From Cytobacillus pseudoceanisediminis (GTDB lineage Bacteria > Bacillota > Bacilli > Bacillales > Cytobacillaceae), in the NCBI RefSeq assembly GCF_023516215.1, contig NZ_CP097349.1, positions 124,001 to 188,000 of the forward strand: a DNA stretch of 64,000 bases. The letters are read 5' to 3'. A program made the position numbers and the translations under genes. This document shows, piece after piece, positions 49,980 to 60,140 of the stretch (position 1 is its first letter; the number at the start of each line of letters is the position of its first letter). The notes under the pieces are model-generated. The model ran no database searches. It had not been told where the DNA came from and saw nothing but the letters and a program-made list of their open reading frames with translations.

Positions 49980-51482
49980 TTAACACTGTTCAACATCAAG
50001 GTCTGTTACAGGCCACCAGAAGAAACCGTCTTTTTCAAGCATCTGGTCTGCTTCTTTTGGACCCATTGAACCGGATTCATAGTTAGGGAAGCCTGCTTCT
50101 TTTGTGTTTTCCCATACGTCGGAAATTTTGTCGACAAAGCTCCAGGAAAGGGCCACTTCATCCCAATGGGTAAAGTTGGTTGCATCTCCGCGCATGCAAT
50201 CATATAAAAGCCTTTCATAAGCTTCAGGCGTATTCATGTCATCGATGCCTTTGTTGGCAAAATTTAATTTTACCGGTGTGGCTTCCATGTTTTGTCCTGA
50301 TTTTTGGGCATTCAAATATAGAGTAATGCCTTCTTCAGGCTGAATATGGATGACCAGCAGGTTCGGATTTAACGTTTGCTCAGTCTGATAGTATAAGTTC
50401 ATCGGAATATCCTTGAACTGGATAACAATTTTCGTTGATTTTGCAGCCATTCTTTTTCCAGTACGAATGTAGATTGGTACACCTGCCCAGCGGAAATTGT
50501 CAATCATCAGCTTGCCAGCTACAAAAGTTTCGGTGTTTGATTGTTCATCCACCATCGGCTCTTCATTGTATGCAGGGACTTCCTGTCCGTTTAATTGGCC
50601 TTTTCCGTACTGGCCGCGGACAAAGTATTCTTTCACCTGGTCCCCTTCAAGCGGACGCATGGCTCTTAATACCTTCACTTTTTCGGATCTGATTTCATCT
50701 GTTGTCAGGCGGATTGGCGGCTCCATTGCCAGGAGGGCAACCATTTGCAGCATATGGTTTTGAACCATATCACGAAGGGCGCCGCTTTTTTCATAGTAAC
50801 GGCCGCGTTCTTCTACACCCAGTACTTCGCTTGATGTAACCTGGATATTTGAGATGTAGCGATTGTTCCATAAAGGTTCGAAAATGGCATTGGCAAAACG
50901 GATAACTTCAATATTTTGTACCATATCTTTCCCTAAGTAGTGGTCAATCCGGTAAATTTCATTTTCTGAAAAAGCTTTTCGAATTTGCTTATTAAGCTGT
51001 TTCGCTGATTCCAAATCATGACCAAAAGGCTTTTCAATGACAAGGCGCTTAAAGCCATCCACATCCGTCAGTCCATCTGCTTTTAAATGCTCTGCAATGG
51101 TACCGAAAAATTCAGGGGCCATGGCAAGGTAAAAAATGCGGTTGCCTTCAAGGGAATAATGAGCATCCAATTTTTCAGCCACACTCTTTAATGCCAAATA
51201 GGAGCCTGAATCCGTTACATCGTGCGAATGATAGTAAAAATGAGAAATAAAATCTTCAAGTTCTCCGTTATCTTTAATAGCTGACTCAACAGAGGCTTTG
51301 ACACTTGCCTGAAACTCTTCATTCGAGAGCGGCCTTCTGGCGATCCCGACTACCGCGAAACGTTCAGACAGCCTGCCTTTTTTGTACAAGCGGTAAAGTG
51401 AGGGAAACAATTTTCTTTTAGCCAAATCCCCCGTTGCCCCAAATATCATTATTAATGCGGTCGGTTTTTCGTTTGATTTCAC
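49980..51482 (-). CDS. zwf: Glucose-6-phosphate dehydrogenase
   Basis: First step of the oxidative pentose phosphate pathway. 500 residues. NADP-binding IFGATGDLAKRKLFP (about 13-27), substrate-binding RIDHYLGKDMVQN, and the usual C-terminal domain. GTG start at 51482 with AGAGG upstream on the minus strand; the frame extends upstream without a start of similar quality. Convergent with gndA. Confidence 0.96.
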   Translation of the reverse strand: MKSNEKPTALIMIFGATGDLAKRKLFPSLYRLYKKGRLSERFAVVGIARRPLSNEEFQASVKASVESAIKDNGELEDFISHFYYHSHDVTDSGSYLALKSVAEKLDAHYSLEGNRIFYLAMAPEFFGTIAEHLKADGLTDVDGFKRLVIEKPFGHDLESAKQLNKQIRKAFSENEIYRIDHYLGKDMVQNIEVIRFANAIFEPLWNNRYISNIQVTSSEVLGVEERGRYYEKSGALRDMVQNHMLQMVALLAMEPPIRLTTDEIRSEKVKVLRAMRPLEGDQVKEYFVRGQYGKGQLNGQEVPAYNEEPMVDEQSNTETFVAGKLMIDNFRWAGVPIYIRTGKRMAAKSTKIVIQFKDIPMNLYYQTEQTLNPNLLVIHIQPEEGITLYLNAQKSGQNMEATPVKLNFANKGIDDMNTPEAYERLLYDCMRGDATNFTHWDEVALSWSFVDKISDVWENTKEAGFPNYESGSMGPKEADQMLEKDGFFWWPVTDLDVEQC

Positions 51483-51813
51483 GATTCTAGAACCTCTTTT
51501 CGAAAATATTTCTGTATGTAAGGCTGGACTGGCATTTGCCCGCCCGCAGCTTGAATAAAAGCTGTTATATTGCATTCGCAAAAAACGTCTGTACAAGTAT
51601 AAAATTGTATCTGTTTAAAGCTATTTTCGCAAATATTAAGTTTGCCTTTTTAACATAGTTTCTTTCTAAAGGCCAGGAACTATCCTGTTAAATAAAACAA
51701 AAAACAATTGATTTAAATATTCCGCAGTTGCTGTGGTATATTGTTTATATTCGAACTGGCAAGCTCTGACAGATTTTTTTATCCTGACTGCTGGAAAGGA
51801 GGTTGTTTTTTCA
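51483..51813. other. 331-base gap between zwf and rnz
   Basis: Should hold two divergent promoters. I see a TATACT box toward zwf (minus strand) and TGGTATATTG, an extended -10 type element at about 51731-51740, toward rnz, but no convincing -35 for either. No gene seen. Confidence 0.35.
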
Positions 51814-52752
51814 ATGGATGTTTTTTTCTTGGGAACGGGTGCAGGAATTCCAGCTAAACTGAGGAATGTATCTTCGATGGCTTTAAAGCTCCTGGATGAA
51901 AGAGGGAGCATTTGGCTTTTTGACTGTGGGGAGGCTACCCAGCATCAAATACTGCATACAAGCATTAAACCGAGGAGAATTGAAAAAATCTTTATTACAC
52001 ATCTGCATGGAGATCATATCTATGGTCTGCCCGGATTGCTCTCCAGCCGCTCTTTTCAGGGCGGTGATACTGAGGTGACTCTCTACGGGCCAAAAGGGCT
52101 GAAAGAATATATTGAAGTCTCGCTCTCTGTCAGCGGTACATACCTTAAATACCCTTTGAAAGTTGCTGAAATCAGTGATGGCACTATATTGGATGAAAAA
52201 GACTTTAAGGTGGAAGCGCGCTTGCTCGAGCACGGGATTCCTTCATATGGCTACCGGGTTACTGAAAAGGACCGTCCGGGAACATTGCTCGCGGATAAAC
52301 TTGCAGAAGCGGGAATTAAGCCGGGTCCGATATATAAGAAAATAAAAAATGGCGAAAACATAGAGCTTGAGAATGGGAATATTCTGGAAGCAAAAAACTT
52401 TCTGGGCCCGGCTCAAAAGGGCAGAATCATCACGGTGCTGGGAGATACCAGGATTTGCGATGCGGCAATAGAATTAGCGGCTCATGCAGACCTATTAATT
52501 CATGAGGCAACCTTCTCACAGGGAGAAGAAAAGCTTGCACACGATTATTTCCATTCGACAACCCGGCAGGCTGCCAAAGTCGCGCGTGAGGCGAATGCAA
52601 GGAAGCTTTGTCTGAATCATATCAGTTCACGATATGAACGCCAGGATTGGGAACAGCTTGTGAAGGAATCGCAGACAATTTTCCCCAATACGGTAATTGC
52701 TGAGGACTTTAAAGAAATTCATATACCGCTGGATAAAGGAGAGGTGAATTAA
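51814..52752 (+). CDS. rnz: Ribonuclease Z
   Basis: Processes tRNA 3' ends. 312 residues, metallo-beta-lactamase fold with the zinc motif [13 protein letters not shown] (about 62-74), [11 protein letters not shown] exosite-like region, GDTRICDAA and the final LNHISSRY. The ATG at 51814 follows AAAGGAGG; a start at 51733 lies before this site. The downstream phosphatase starts at the next base, so they are likely cotranscribed. Confidence 0.95.
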   Translation: MDVFFLGTGAGIPAKLRNVSSMALKLLDERGSIWLFDCGEATQHQILHTSIKPRRIEKIFITHLHGDHIYGLPGLLSSRSFQGGDTEVTLYGPKGLKEYIEVSLSVSGTYLKYPLKVAEISDGTILDEKDFKVEARLLEHGIPSYGYRVTEKDRPGTLLADKLAEAGIKPGPIYKKIKNGENIELENGNILEAKNFLGPAQKGRIITVLGDTRICDAAIELAAHADLLIHEATFSQGEEKLAHDYFHSTTRQAAKVAREANARKLCLNHISSRYERQDWEQLVKESQTIFPNTVIAEDFKEIHIPLDKGEVN

Positions 52753-53297
52753 TTGAAAACTTTCTATGTCGTGCGCCATGCAAAGGCTGAGGGCCAGCCT
52801 TTCTCTGCCAGATTGACAGAAAGCGGAAGGGAACAGGCATTAAAATTAATTGATTTCTTTAAAGACAAGGAAATTAATCGCATCTATTCAAGCCCTTTTG
52901 TGCGGGCGATGGAAACTATCCGGCCGCTTGCACAGTCGAGAAACCTTGAGATTGTGGAGGAAAGCCGTTTGGGGGAAAGGGTGCTATCCTCCATTCTTTT
53001 TGATGATTGGCAGGAGAAGCTTAAGCAAAGCTTTTCCGATTTTGAACTGGTTTTCGAAGGGGAGAATCCCATTCGTCAGGCATGGAACGAGCTGCTTCCC
53101 TGCTGGATGAATTAATCGCTTCCAGTGAAAATCATATCGTTCTGGTCAGTCATGGCAATTTATCCACTTTGCTGCTGCGCTATTTTGATGAAAATGCAGG
53201 CTTTGAGCATCTTATGAAGATGAGCAACCCGGATGTTTTCGAGATTAAGGCAGATAGTGAGGGTGCGGCATGGAGGCGGATTTGGAACGAAAAGTAA
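52753..53297 (+). CDS. Histidine phosphatase family protein, one frame break
   Basis: Phosphoglycerate-mutase-like phosphatase. TTG start at 52753 after GGAGAGG. Phosphohistidine motif VRHAKAEGQ (about residues 7-15), second Arg in SSPFVRAMET, and final His in VSHGNLST. The four-G run at 53059-53062 lacks one G; repair gives FEGGESHSSGMERAASLLDE and 181 residues. Substrate unknown. Position behind rnz is not the B. subtilis order I remember, but the family is common. Confidence 0.88.
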
Positions 53298-53329
53298 TGT
53301 CTGGAAAAATTGAATTTTCAAATTTGGCA

Positions 53330-53358
53330 TTGACGGTTTCCTGCAGGCATAATATAAT
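53330..53358 (+). promoter_or_regulatory. Sigma-A promoter of the T-box-transporter unit
   Basis: TTGACG (53330-53335), 17-base spacer, TATAAT (53353-53358). Transcription would start about 53365, at the beginning of the T-box leader. Confidence 0.75.
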
Positions 53359-53365
53359 CACACTT

Positions 53366-53625
53366 ATACTTTAAAACATTATATTAAAAAGCTATGAAGA
53401 GACTCTATTAAGTCTTATCTCCCTGTTTATAGAGAGCCAGTGGATGGTGAAAACTGGCACAAAGATAAGATGAATTTCATCTTGGAGCTTATCTTTTCTG
53501 CTCAATAGCAGGAAAGACGGTTAATCCGTTATATTTCGAGTGGAAAGTCACATGCTTTCAAAAAGGGTGGTACCGCGTGAATCTGATTCGCGTCCCTTTT
53601 GAAGTATGTGGCTTTTTTGTTTTTT
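53366..53625 (+). promoter_or_regulatory. T-box leader, probable Phe specifier
   Basis: Stem I features include AGAGAGCCAGTGGATGGTG...CTGGC (the AG-bulge and distal loop) and the specifier region TGAATTTCATCTTGGAGC, where TTC (53476-53478), followed by a purine, would read as Phe. The conserved T-box sequence AGGGTGGTACCGCG is at 53564-53577, and the terminator ends in TTTTTTGTTTTTT near 53612-53625. T-box leaders let uncharged tRNA turn on the downstream gene. Confidence 0.9.
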
Positions 53626-53663
53626 GGGAAAGTTCTAAAAAATGGAAACCCAGCCGGTTTCTA

Positions 53664-53705
53664 TTAAGAAAAGCTCCAGGCGCCAGCTTATCGCCGCCTG
53701 GAACC
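53664..53705 (-). repeat. Probable remnant of the intergenic repeat (reverse)
   Basis: On the minus strand it ends with GGCGCCTGGAGCTTTTCTTA, like the terminal block of the repeat family. CCAGGCG and CGCCTGG form a hairpin. Sits between the T-box and the transporter ribosome site. The match is only partial. Confidence 0.4.
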
Positions 53706-53742
53706 AGGCAGTATCTATATTGTAAATTATGGAGGTACAGGC

Positions 53743-55080
53743 ATGCAGCAAAATGAGCAATGGTCATCGAAGATAGGATTTATTTTAGCCTCGGCCGGTT
53801 CGGCAATCGGACTTGGAGCTATCTGGAAGCTTCCGTATGTTACCGGGACAAGCGGTGGTGGAGCATTTATATTATTATTTCTGCTATTTTCACTATTAAT
53901 TGGTTTTCCGCTTTTGCTGGCTGAGTTTGTGATCGGCCGCAGCACGGGGAAAGAGGCAATCTCGGCATACAAGGATATTGCTCCGGGAACTAAATGGCAC
54001 TGGATTGGCTACCTTGGCGTATTTACCTGTTTTCTGCTTTTATCGTTTTATAGTGTAATAGGCGGGTGGATTCTGAAGTACATTGTATACGGGGTTACCG
54101 GTTCTATGAATGGAGCCGGCAATTATGAAGAGTTATTTGGCACATCCGTGTCAGACTCTGTGTCTGTTGTAGCGGCACAAGGGCTCTTTTTATTAATAAC
54201 TGTTTTAGTGGTTGCTAAAGGTATCCAGAAGGGTATCGAGCAGGTCAGCAAAATTATGATGCCGGCTTTGTTCCTTTTATTTATTATCTTGATTGCACGA
54301 TCCCTAACACTGGAAAATGCCATGGAAGGCGTCGCATTCTTCTTAAAGCCTGATTTTTCAAATCTGACGTCTGAAACCGTCCTTTATGCGATGGGTCAAT
54401 CGTTTTTCTCTCTAAGTGTCGGGGTATCGGTTATGGTAACTTACAGCTCTTATCTATCTAAAAATGAAAATCTGATGCAGCCGGCCTTTTCCGTTGTCGG
54501 AATGAATTTGTTTATTTCTATTCTAGCTGGATTGGCTATTTTCCCGGCCGTTTTCTCACTGGGATTTGAGCCGGCTGCAGGTCCTGGTTTATTGTTCATT
54601 GTTCTGCCATCTGTTTTTGATCAGATTCTGTTCGGACGAGTGTTCTTGCTCTTATTCCTTGCACTGTTTCTATTTGCAACCTTAACTTCCGCTTTTTCAA
54701 TGCTTGAGATAGTGGTGGCTGCTCTGACGAATAAGGAGGGAAGAGGCAGAATCCGTGCAGCCTGGCTGACAGGATTGGCAATCTTTATCGTAGGAGTCCC
54801 ATCTGCACTTTCCTTCAGCAGCCTATCAGATATTTCAATTTTCGGCAAAACGATATTTGACAGTGCTGATTTTCTTGTCAGCAATGTATTAATGCCGGTA
54901 GGGGCGCTCTTCATTTCTATTTTTGTTTCATACAAAATGAAGAAGGATCTGCTGAGAAATGAATTGATTCAAGGTTCAAAATCGCTGAATGGAATCTTTT
55001 CCGCCTGGTATTTCCTTTTGCGTTATGTAGTGCCTTTGGTTATCATCATTGTATTCCTTGATTCACTGCAGATTATTTAA
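53743..55080 (+). CDS. Sodium-dependent amino-acid transporter, NSS/SNF family
   Basis: 445 residues, LeuT fold, about eleven or twelve helices. The N-terminal motif [19 protein letters not shown] and [16 protein letters not shown] are the sodium and substrate site stretch of the family. RBS GGAGGTACAGGC, ATG at 53743. The T-box with a Phe-type specifier suggests phenylalanine or an aromatic amino acid as substrate. The gene is intact. Confidence 0.93.
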   Translation: MQQNEQWSSKIGFILASAGSAIGLGAIWKLPYVTGTSGGGAFILLFLLFSLLIGFPLLLAEFVIGRSTGKEAISAYKDIAPGTKWHWIGYLGVFTCFLLLSFYSVIGGWILKYIVYGVTGSMNGAGNYEELFGTSVSDSVSVVAAQGLFLLITVLVVAKGIQKGIEQVSKIMMPALFLLFIILIARSLTLENAMEGVAFFLKPDFSNLTSETVLYAMGQSFFSLSVGVSVMVTYSSYLSKNENLMQPAFSVVGMNLFISILAGLAIFPAVFSLGFEPAAGPGLLFIVLPSVFDQILFGRVFLLLFLALFLFATLTSAFSMLEIVVAALTNKEGRGRIRAAWLTGLAIFIVGVPSALSFSSLSDISIFGKTIFDSADFLVSNVLMPVGALFISIFVSYKMKKDLLRNELIQGSKSLNGIFSAWYFLLRYVVPLVIIIVFLDSLQII

Positions 55081-55083
55081 TAG

Positions 55084-55112
55084 AAAAGGGATGGCGAACC
55101 GCCATCCCTTTT
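55084..55112 (+). terminator. Terminator after the transporter
   Basis: AAAAGGGATGGC pairs with GCCATCCCTTTT around GAACC. Confidence 0.85.
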
Positions 55113-55149
55113 CTTTATTTTAATTTCAGAATTTATAACTTTGTATACC

Positions 55150-55336
55150 TTGAGAGCTGTCTAGCGCAAGCAGCCTGCCCCCTCGAGGTGAGGCCCCACG
55201 ATGGGGGTCATGCAGACGTTGCCGCAGGTCAAGGAAAGTTGCGGCAGCGATCGCACATCCGAAAGCGGCAGCTTTTTGGGAGGATGTGGCGTTCTTAGTC
55301 TGCGTCCCTTCGTGGGCAAGGTGCTTCTGCTTTTCT
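55150..55336 (+). repeat. Intergenic structured repeat, copy 6 (full)
   Basis: Contains GAGAGCTGTCTAGCGCAAGC, CTGCCCCCTCGAGGTG, GGGGGTCATGCAGACGTTGC, AAGGAAAGTTGCGGCAGC, CGCACATCCGAAAGCGGCAG, GGGAGGATGTGGCGTTCTTA and the end GGGCAAGGTGCTTCTGCTTT. Its GCTTTTCT end touches the namA stop codon, so the element opposes namA. Shares the CATGCAGACGTTGCC block with copy 3. Confidence 0.75.
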
Positions 55337-56356
55337 TTAAATCCAGCCGCGTTCATATTGCTTAGGCGGTTCAATTGCTGCTCCAAGTTCCTTTGCTGCT
55401 GTGCGAGGCCAATAAGGGTCCCTCAGCAATTCCCTCGCAATGAAGATTAAATCTGCCCGTCCGTTTTGCAGAATTTCTTCTGCCTGCAGGCCGGATGTAA
55501 TTAGCCCGACTGCACCAGTCTGAATATTGGCACCTTCCTTAATGGTTTCAGAGAATTTGACCTGGTAGCCCGGGTAGCTATTTATTCTAGCCGGCACTAC
55601 CGCTCCGGAACTTACGTCAATAAGATCCACTCCCTGCTCCTTCATCCATTTTCCCATTTCTGCATAATCCTCTGCAGTTAACCCCTCATCATGATAATCA
55701 TGTGCTGATACTCTAACAAACAAAGGCCCACCCCAAACGGTTTTAACTGCTTCAATGACTTCACGGAGGAAACGGTAGCGGTTTTCGGCTGATCCCCCAT
55801 ACTCATCACTTCGTTTATTGCTTAGCGGTGAAAGAAACTCATTGATCAAGTAGCCGTGTGCCGCATGAATTTCAATTACTTCAAAGCCGGCTTTCTTCGC
55901 CCTTTCAGCCCCTTTTTTGAATGCCTCCACAGTTTCAGACACTTCTTCTTTTGTCATTTCTTTAGGTGTTTTCATTTTTTCATTAAAAGCAATAGCTGAT
56001 GGGGCGAGAATTTCCCCTTCGACAGTCGCTTTTCTGCCGGCATGTGCAAGCTGTATCCCAGCTGATGCCCCGTGTTCTTTCATTAGCCCGGTTAATTCTT
56101 TCAGGCCTGCGATATGGTCATCGTTCCATATTCCCAGATCCTGCGGAGAAATACGTCCCTGCGGAGTTACAGCAGTTGCCTCCAGGATGATTAATCCCAC
56201 CTGGCCAACAGCCCGGCTCGTATAATGTGTCCGGTGCCAGTTTTCAACCATGCCGTCTTCATTATGGCTTGAGTACATGCACATCGGTGCCATAACAATT
56301 CTGTTCTTAAAGGTGATTCCTTTAATTGTTAAAGGGGAAAAAAGCTTTGTTTCCAT
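55337..56356 (-). CDS. namA: NADPH dehydrogenase, old yellow enzyme (YqjM)
   Basis: FMN ene-reductase of the YqjM type. 339 residues. Cys26 and Tyr28 in [10 protein letters not shown] match the redox-tuning residues of Yqj[20 protein letters not shown] is the flavin/substrate stretch. ATG at 56356 with AAGGAGG upstream on the minus strand. Substrate in vivo unknown; the family responds to electrophilic stress. Lies downstream of the glycosyltransferase gene on the same strand. Confidence 0.95.
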   Translation of the reverse strand: METKLFSPLTIKGITFKNRIVMAPMCMYSSHNEDGMVENWHRTHYTSRAVGQVGLIILEATAVTPQGRISPQDLGIWNDDHIAGLKELTGLMKEHGASAGIQLAHAGRKATVEGEILAPSAIAFNEKMKTPKEMTKEEVSETVEAFKKGAERAKKAGFEVIEIHAAHGYLINEFLSPLSNKRSDEYGGSAENRYRFLREVIEAVKTVWGGPLFVRVSAHDYHDEGLTAEDYAEMGKWMKEQGVDLIDVSSGAVVPARINSYPGYQVKFSETIKEGANIQTGAVGLITSGLQAEEILQNGRADLIFIARELLRDPYWPRTAAKELGAAIEPPKQYERGWI

Positions 56357-56453
56357 AATCAATGCCTCCTTATTTCGCTATCCTAAATATTAAGTATATC
56401 AGGTGATTCCGCAAATGAAAAAGAACATGCACTTAGGAAGGTGTTTGCTTACT

Positions 56454-57607
56454 TCAGCGTTTATTCCTGAGTTCGCTTAATCTATATAATGTACCTCTCC
56501 AGACAATGCCGCCCCTTACAAAGGTTAGAATGCTGGCACGAAGTATGGAATAAATAAACAGGAGAGCTGTAATTGGAAATACAACAAACAGAAGCGGGGA
56601 AAATTTGGACATTCTTTTTGTAATAATTGTATAAACAACTGCTAAAAAAATGATGTTTACAAGGCTTAAACTGAAAATAACTTTTTCGGCTGAAAAAATT
56701 GTGATAAAGGGAAGCACCTGAGAAATGAATGTGCCGGCAATTGCAAACAGAACCATGCTAACCCGGTAATGAAGGCCTGCAAAAGTATTTTTCTCCAATC
56801 CTTTGAAGGCCTCTTTTAAGCTTTCATACCATTCAACTTCAATCAGGTTCATCGCCGTTGCAAATTTCTGTTTGAGGCCATTTTGTTTTATTTTCATTCC
56901 AAGCATTAAATCATCATCAGGCCGCATTCTTATTGCTTTATGTGTTCCGATTGCTTCATAGGATTGCCTGGATACCATGTTAAATGCCCCAATGCCAATG
57001 CCGGTTTTGGAACGTTGATTGTTCGCCAGCCAGGGGCGTTTATAATAGGAAAAACCGAAAAGAAAAAAGCAATGAACGTGTTGAGCCAGAAACTCCTTCC
57101 CATCAAGCTCGGTGCCGCGGTTAAATGGTCAAGGTCATTCTTACTAAAATAATGAACCGCCCTGCTGAGGGCGTCCTTTTTAAATAATACATCAGCATCT
57201 GTGAACAAAATTAATTCCCCTGATGACTCCAAATATCCCATGTAAAGGGCATGGTTTTTTCCAAGCCATCCACTGGGAAGAGTCTTGATATCGATACACT
57301 TAACCCTTGAATCACTTTTCTGGAGGCGGTCCATGATGCTTCCTGTGCTGTCGGTTGAACGATCATTGACCAATATCCATTCAATGCGTTTATAGCTTTG
57401 CTGCAGCTGGGTTTTTAAGCTCTCCTCAAGCCTGGCTTCTTCATTCCTTGCCGCTGTTATGATAGAAAGAAGAGGGCCATCAGTCATCGTATTGCTATCT
57501 TCAAGGCGGTCCAGGCTTTTTAGTCCCAGAACGGCATCAATTAGTACTGCAATCCATACAAGGAGGCTTGCGCTTAATAGAATAGTGAGCATTTGCGTGT
57601 TTCTCAT
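56454..57607 (-). CDS. Family 2 glycosyltransferase, membrane-bound, one frame break
   Basis: 384 residues after repair. N-terminal helix (about 6-26), GT-A domain with LSIITAARNEE, FTDADV (DxD metal site) and a later QSYEAIGTHKAIRMRPDDDL region, then three to four C-terminal helices. The break is at a four-T run (57005-57008 on the plus strand); with one more base it reads VPKTGIGIGAFNMVSRQSYE. Possibly a carotenoid or lipid glycosyltransferase; the substrate cannot be read. Start is 57607 or 57592. 53 bases after proC. Confidence 0.85.
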
Positions 57608-57660
57608 CCTTTTTTCATAGTTTGCAATAAGAAGACGTAATTACAGGGGAGATGCCCCAG

Positions 57661-58489
57661 TTAAATTTTCACTGTGCTGCTGAAGCTTTGGCCAAGCCGT
57701 CTGGATTGGGCTGTCGCTTCCTTGATGCATTCAATAAAGGCTCGCTGCACCCCGTTTGCTTCAAGCACTTTTACACCTGCTTCTGTGGTGCCGCCGGGGC
57801 TTGTTACTTCCTTCCTAAGCTGCTGAGGATCCTTGGCCGACCTGGCCAGCATTTCGGCTGCCCCGATGAGGGTTTGGATGATGAATTCTTTCGCCATCTC
57901 CTTTTCGAGCCCGATTTCTTCCGCGCTTTTTTCCATGGCTTCTGCAAGATAATAAATATACGCTGGTCCGCTGCCTGACAGACCTGTCACGGCATCGAGC
58001 TGACGTTCCTCAACAAACGCTGACTTTCCCACTGTATCAAAAATGCCTCTTACTGCTTCCATCTGTTCTTTGGTCACTCTTTCATTAGCCGATAAGGCGC
58101 TCGCTGACTTTCCGACGGCTGCCGATGTATTCGGCATGGCTCTCACGACTGGCAGCTTTTTTCCGCCAATAGTTCAATGCTTTCGATTGAAACGCCTGCC
58201 AGAACAGAAATGATCAGCATATCTTCCTGTAAATAAGGTTTTATTAGAGTAATGGCATCCGCTGCATCTTTTGGCTTCATCGCTAAAATAACCGTTTCAG
58301 CCCCCTGAACAGTTCACTGTGATTATAAGTTGCCTGAACGCCATAGGCTTTTTGCATGGATTGCAGCTTTTCCCTGCTGCATTTGTTTGTGACCCAAATA
58401 TTGCTGCCGGTTATGAGCCGGCTTTCAATCATTCCTGATATTAACGCTTCTGCCATTGATCCTGCTCCAACAATAACTAATTTTTTCAT
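57661..58489 (-). CDS. proC: Pyrroline-5-carboxylate reductase, two frame breaks
   Basis: Last step of proline synthesis, NADPH-dependent. N-terminal KKLVIVGAGSMAEALISGM, middle part ETVILAMKPKDAADAITL read in the next frame, and C-terminal VTGLSGSGPAYIYYLAEAM and TEAGVKVLEANGV. The five-C run at 58301-58305 and six-T run at 58157-58162 (plus-strand view) each lack a base; repair gives 276 residues. ATG at 58489 after AAAGGAGGAATAACAGCAA. Controlled by an upstream T-box. Confidence 0.93.
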
Positions 58490-58524
58490 TTGCTGTTATT
58501 CCTCCTTTATTGATCCAAATGCCG

Positions 58525-58846
58525 GCTGACTAAAATAAAAAAGCCTTTCCATCCAGTAAAGGACGAAAAGACTATGCTTCCGCGGTACCACCTTCATTGC
58601 CTTTCCTTCTGAGTGCAGCATGCCTGCTGCATCCGCTGTCTTTGAAAAGGCATCTCGATCCCGATAACGCCGGGGGTGCGTTTAGGTTTTCCTAACAGCT
58701 CATAAGGCAGGTTCAATGGTCAAGTGGACTGTGAAGCCTTTCAGCCGCTGAGCTTCACTCTCTTTCGCCGTTTTCCATTTACTAATCTTATTCATCGCTA
58801 TTTTCCTGCTGTCCAATAGTGCAGCTTGGTTTGTGAAATCAAATTT
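58525..58846 (-). promoter_or_regulatory. T-box leader of proC, probable Pro specifier
   Basis: Conserved T-box sequence GGTGGTACCGCG on the minus strand (58581-58592), followed by a CCTTT/AAAGG hairpin with a T-run at about 58532-58542. In the specifier region ATTGAACCTGCCTTATG, CCT (58709-58711) followed by a purine would read as proline, in keeping with proC. Specifier choice is by position and pattern. Confidence 0.85.
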
Positions 58847-58854
58847 TAATTGTG

Positions 58855-58884
58855 ATTATGCAAGAAGACACGCTTATTTGTCAA
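58855..58884 (-). promoter_or_regulatory. Promoter of the T-box-proC unit
   Basis: On the minus strand TTGACA (58884-58879), 18-base spacer, CATAAT (58860-58855). Transcription start would be near 58847. Confidence 0.65.
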
Positions 58885-59164
58885 GCAGTATTTTCCTATA
58901 AAATATTAATAATGTGCAAAAGTTATGTGAAAATAATGACAATTGATAAAAAGAACGGTACACTTATTTTTATATATGAAGATTTCTAAATTATGTTATG
59001 GAATTTCGGTAATTTGTACGCATGGCAAATGCTGATATTTTAAGGGTAAAACAAGTTGGTTTATCTAAAGGGCATATGGACTGTATGACTTGGATGGCCT
59101 GCGGAAGTATATAAAAAAACAGCTTTATTTTATTTAAATATAGTGATTTAGGGGGATTGTTAAA
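58885..59164. other. Gap between the proC promoter and yqjP
   Basis: AT-rich. A possible 30-codon reading frame at 59022-59114 has no ribosome site. GGGGGATTG before 59165 serves as the yqjP ribosome site. I see no other element. Confidence 0.4.
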
Positions 59165-60139
59165 ATGGCAAATTGGAAGAATGGAATTGCAAAGCTTGTT
59201 ATCCCGACACCTTTTCCTGTCGGTGACGTTAATGTATATGCAGTGAAAGGGGAAAAGCTGACTCTTGTTGATGCCGGCCCTAAAACGGATGAAGCATGGG
59301 AAGCCTTAAAATCCCAGCTTAAAGAGCTGAATTTAACTCCCGGTGATTTTGAACAGGTTGTCCTCACACATCATCATCCCGATCATGCCGGGCTGCTTGA
59401 CTTTTTCCCTGATAATCTCGATGTGTTCGGGCACCGGGTTAACCAAAGGTGGCTGTCCCGGACGGACCAATTTCTAAAATTTCATGATGAATTTTACATA
59501 AAACTGTTCAATGAATTTGGGATTCCTGAAAGTTATTTTTCCTTTATAAATAAGATGAAAAAGACTCTGCGCTATTCCTGCAATCGTACTCTGACGGGCG
59601 AACTGGAGGAAGGCAGGCAGCCTGAAGGGCTGGACGATTGGACGGTAATGGAGACACCCGGGCATGCACAGAGCCATATAGGTCTGTTCAGGGAGAAAGA
59701 TGGTGTATTTCTTGGAGGAGACCATTTGCTTGCACACATTTCTCCTAATCCCATCCTGGAGCCGCCGCTTCCCGGCAATACGGAACGGCCAAAGCCGCAG
59801 ATTCAGTATAATGAGTCGCTGAAAAAGCTGCAGCAGCTTCCAATATCCCTTTTTTACTCTGGACATGGCGAGGATATTACAAATGTGAATGAGTTAATAA
59901 ACGAAAGGCTTGGCCGGCAGCATGAGCGGGCAATGAAAGTAAAGGCATGGCTCGAGTCCGAATCGCTCACTGTTTTTGAAGTGTGCCGCCGCCTTTTTCC
60001 GAAAGTTTATGAGAAGGAGCTTTCCCTGACGATTTCCGAAACGGTTGCTCAGCTTGACTATTTACATTCAATAGGAGAGATTTATATAAATAAAGAGGAG
60101 GAAGCATTCTTGTATTCCGCATCAAAAGAGGTGGTTTGA
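59165..60139 (+). CDS. yqjP: MBL-fold metallohydrolase YqjP
   Basis: 324 residues, metallo-beta-lactamase fold with VLTHHHPDHAG (about 66-76), a further metal ligand in ETPGHAQSH and GDHLLAHI, and a C-terminal winged-helix-like part typical of the YqjP/LACTB2 group. Substrate unknown. ATG at 59165. yqjQ starts right after its stop. Confidence 0.92.
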   Translation: MANWKNGIAKLVIPTPFPVGDVNVYAVKGEKLTLVDAGPKTDEAWEALKSQLKELNLTPGDFEQVVLTHHHPDHAGLLDFFPDNLDVFGHRVNQRWLSRTDQFLKFHDEFYIKLFNEFGIPESYFSFINKMKKTLRYSCNRTLTGELEEGRQPEGLDDWTVMETPGHAQSHIGLFREKDGVFLGGDHLLAHISPNPILEPPLPGNTERPKPQIQYNESLKKLQQLPISLFYSGHGEDITNVNELINERLGRQHERAMKVKAWLESESLTVFEVCRRLFPKVYEKELSLTISETVAQLDYLHSIGEIYINKEEEAFLYSASKEVV

Positions 60140-60140
60140 T

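Noticed and set aside
59022..59114. A 30-codon reading frame before yqjP
   Set aside because: No ribosome site, no terminator, no family resemblance.
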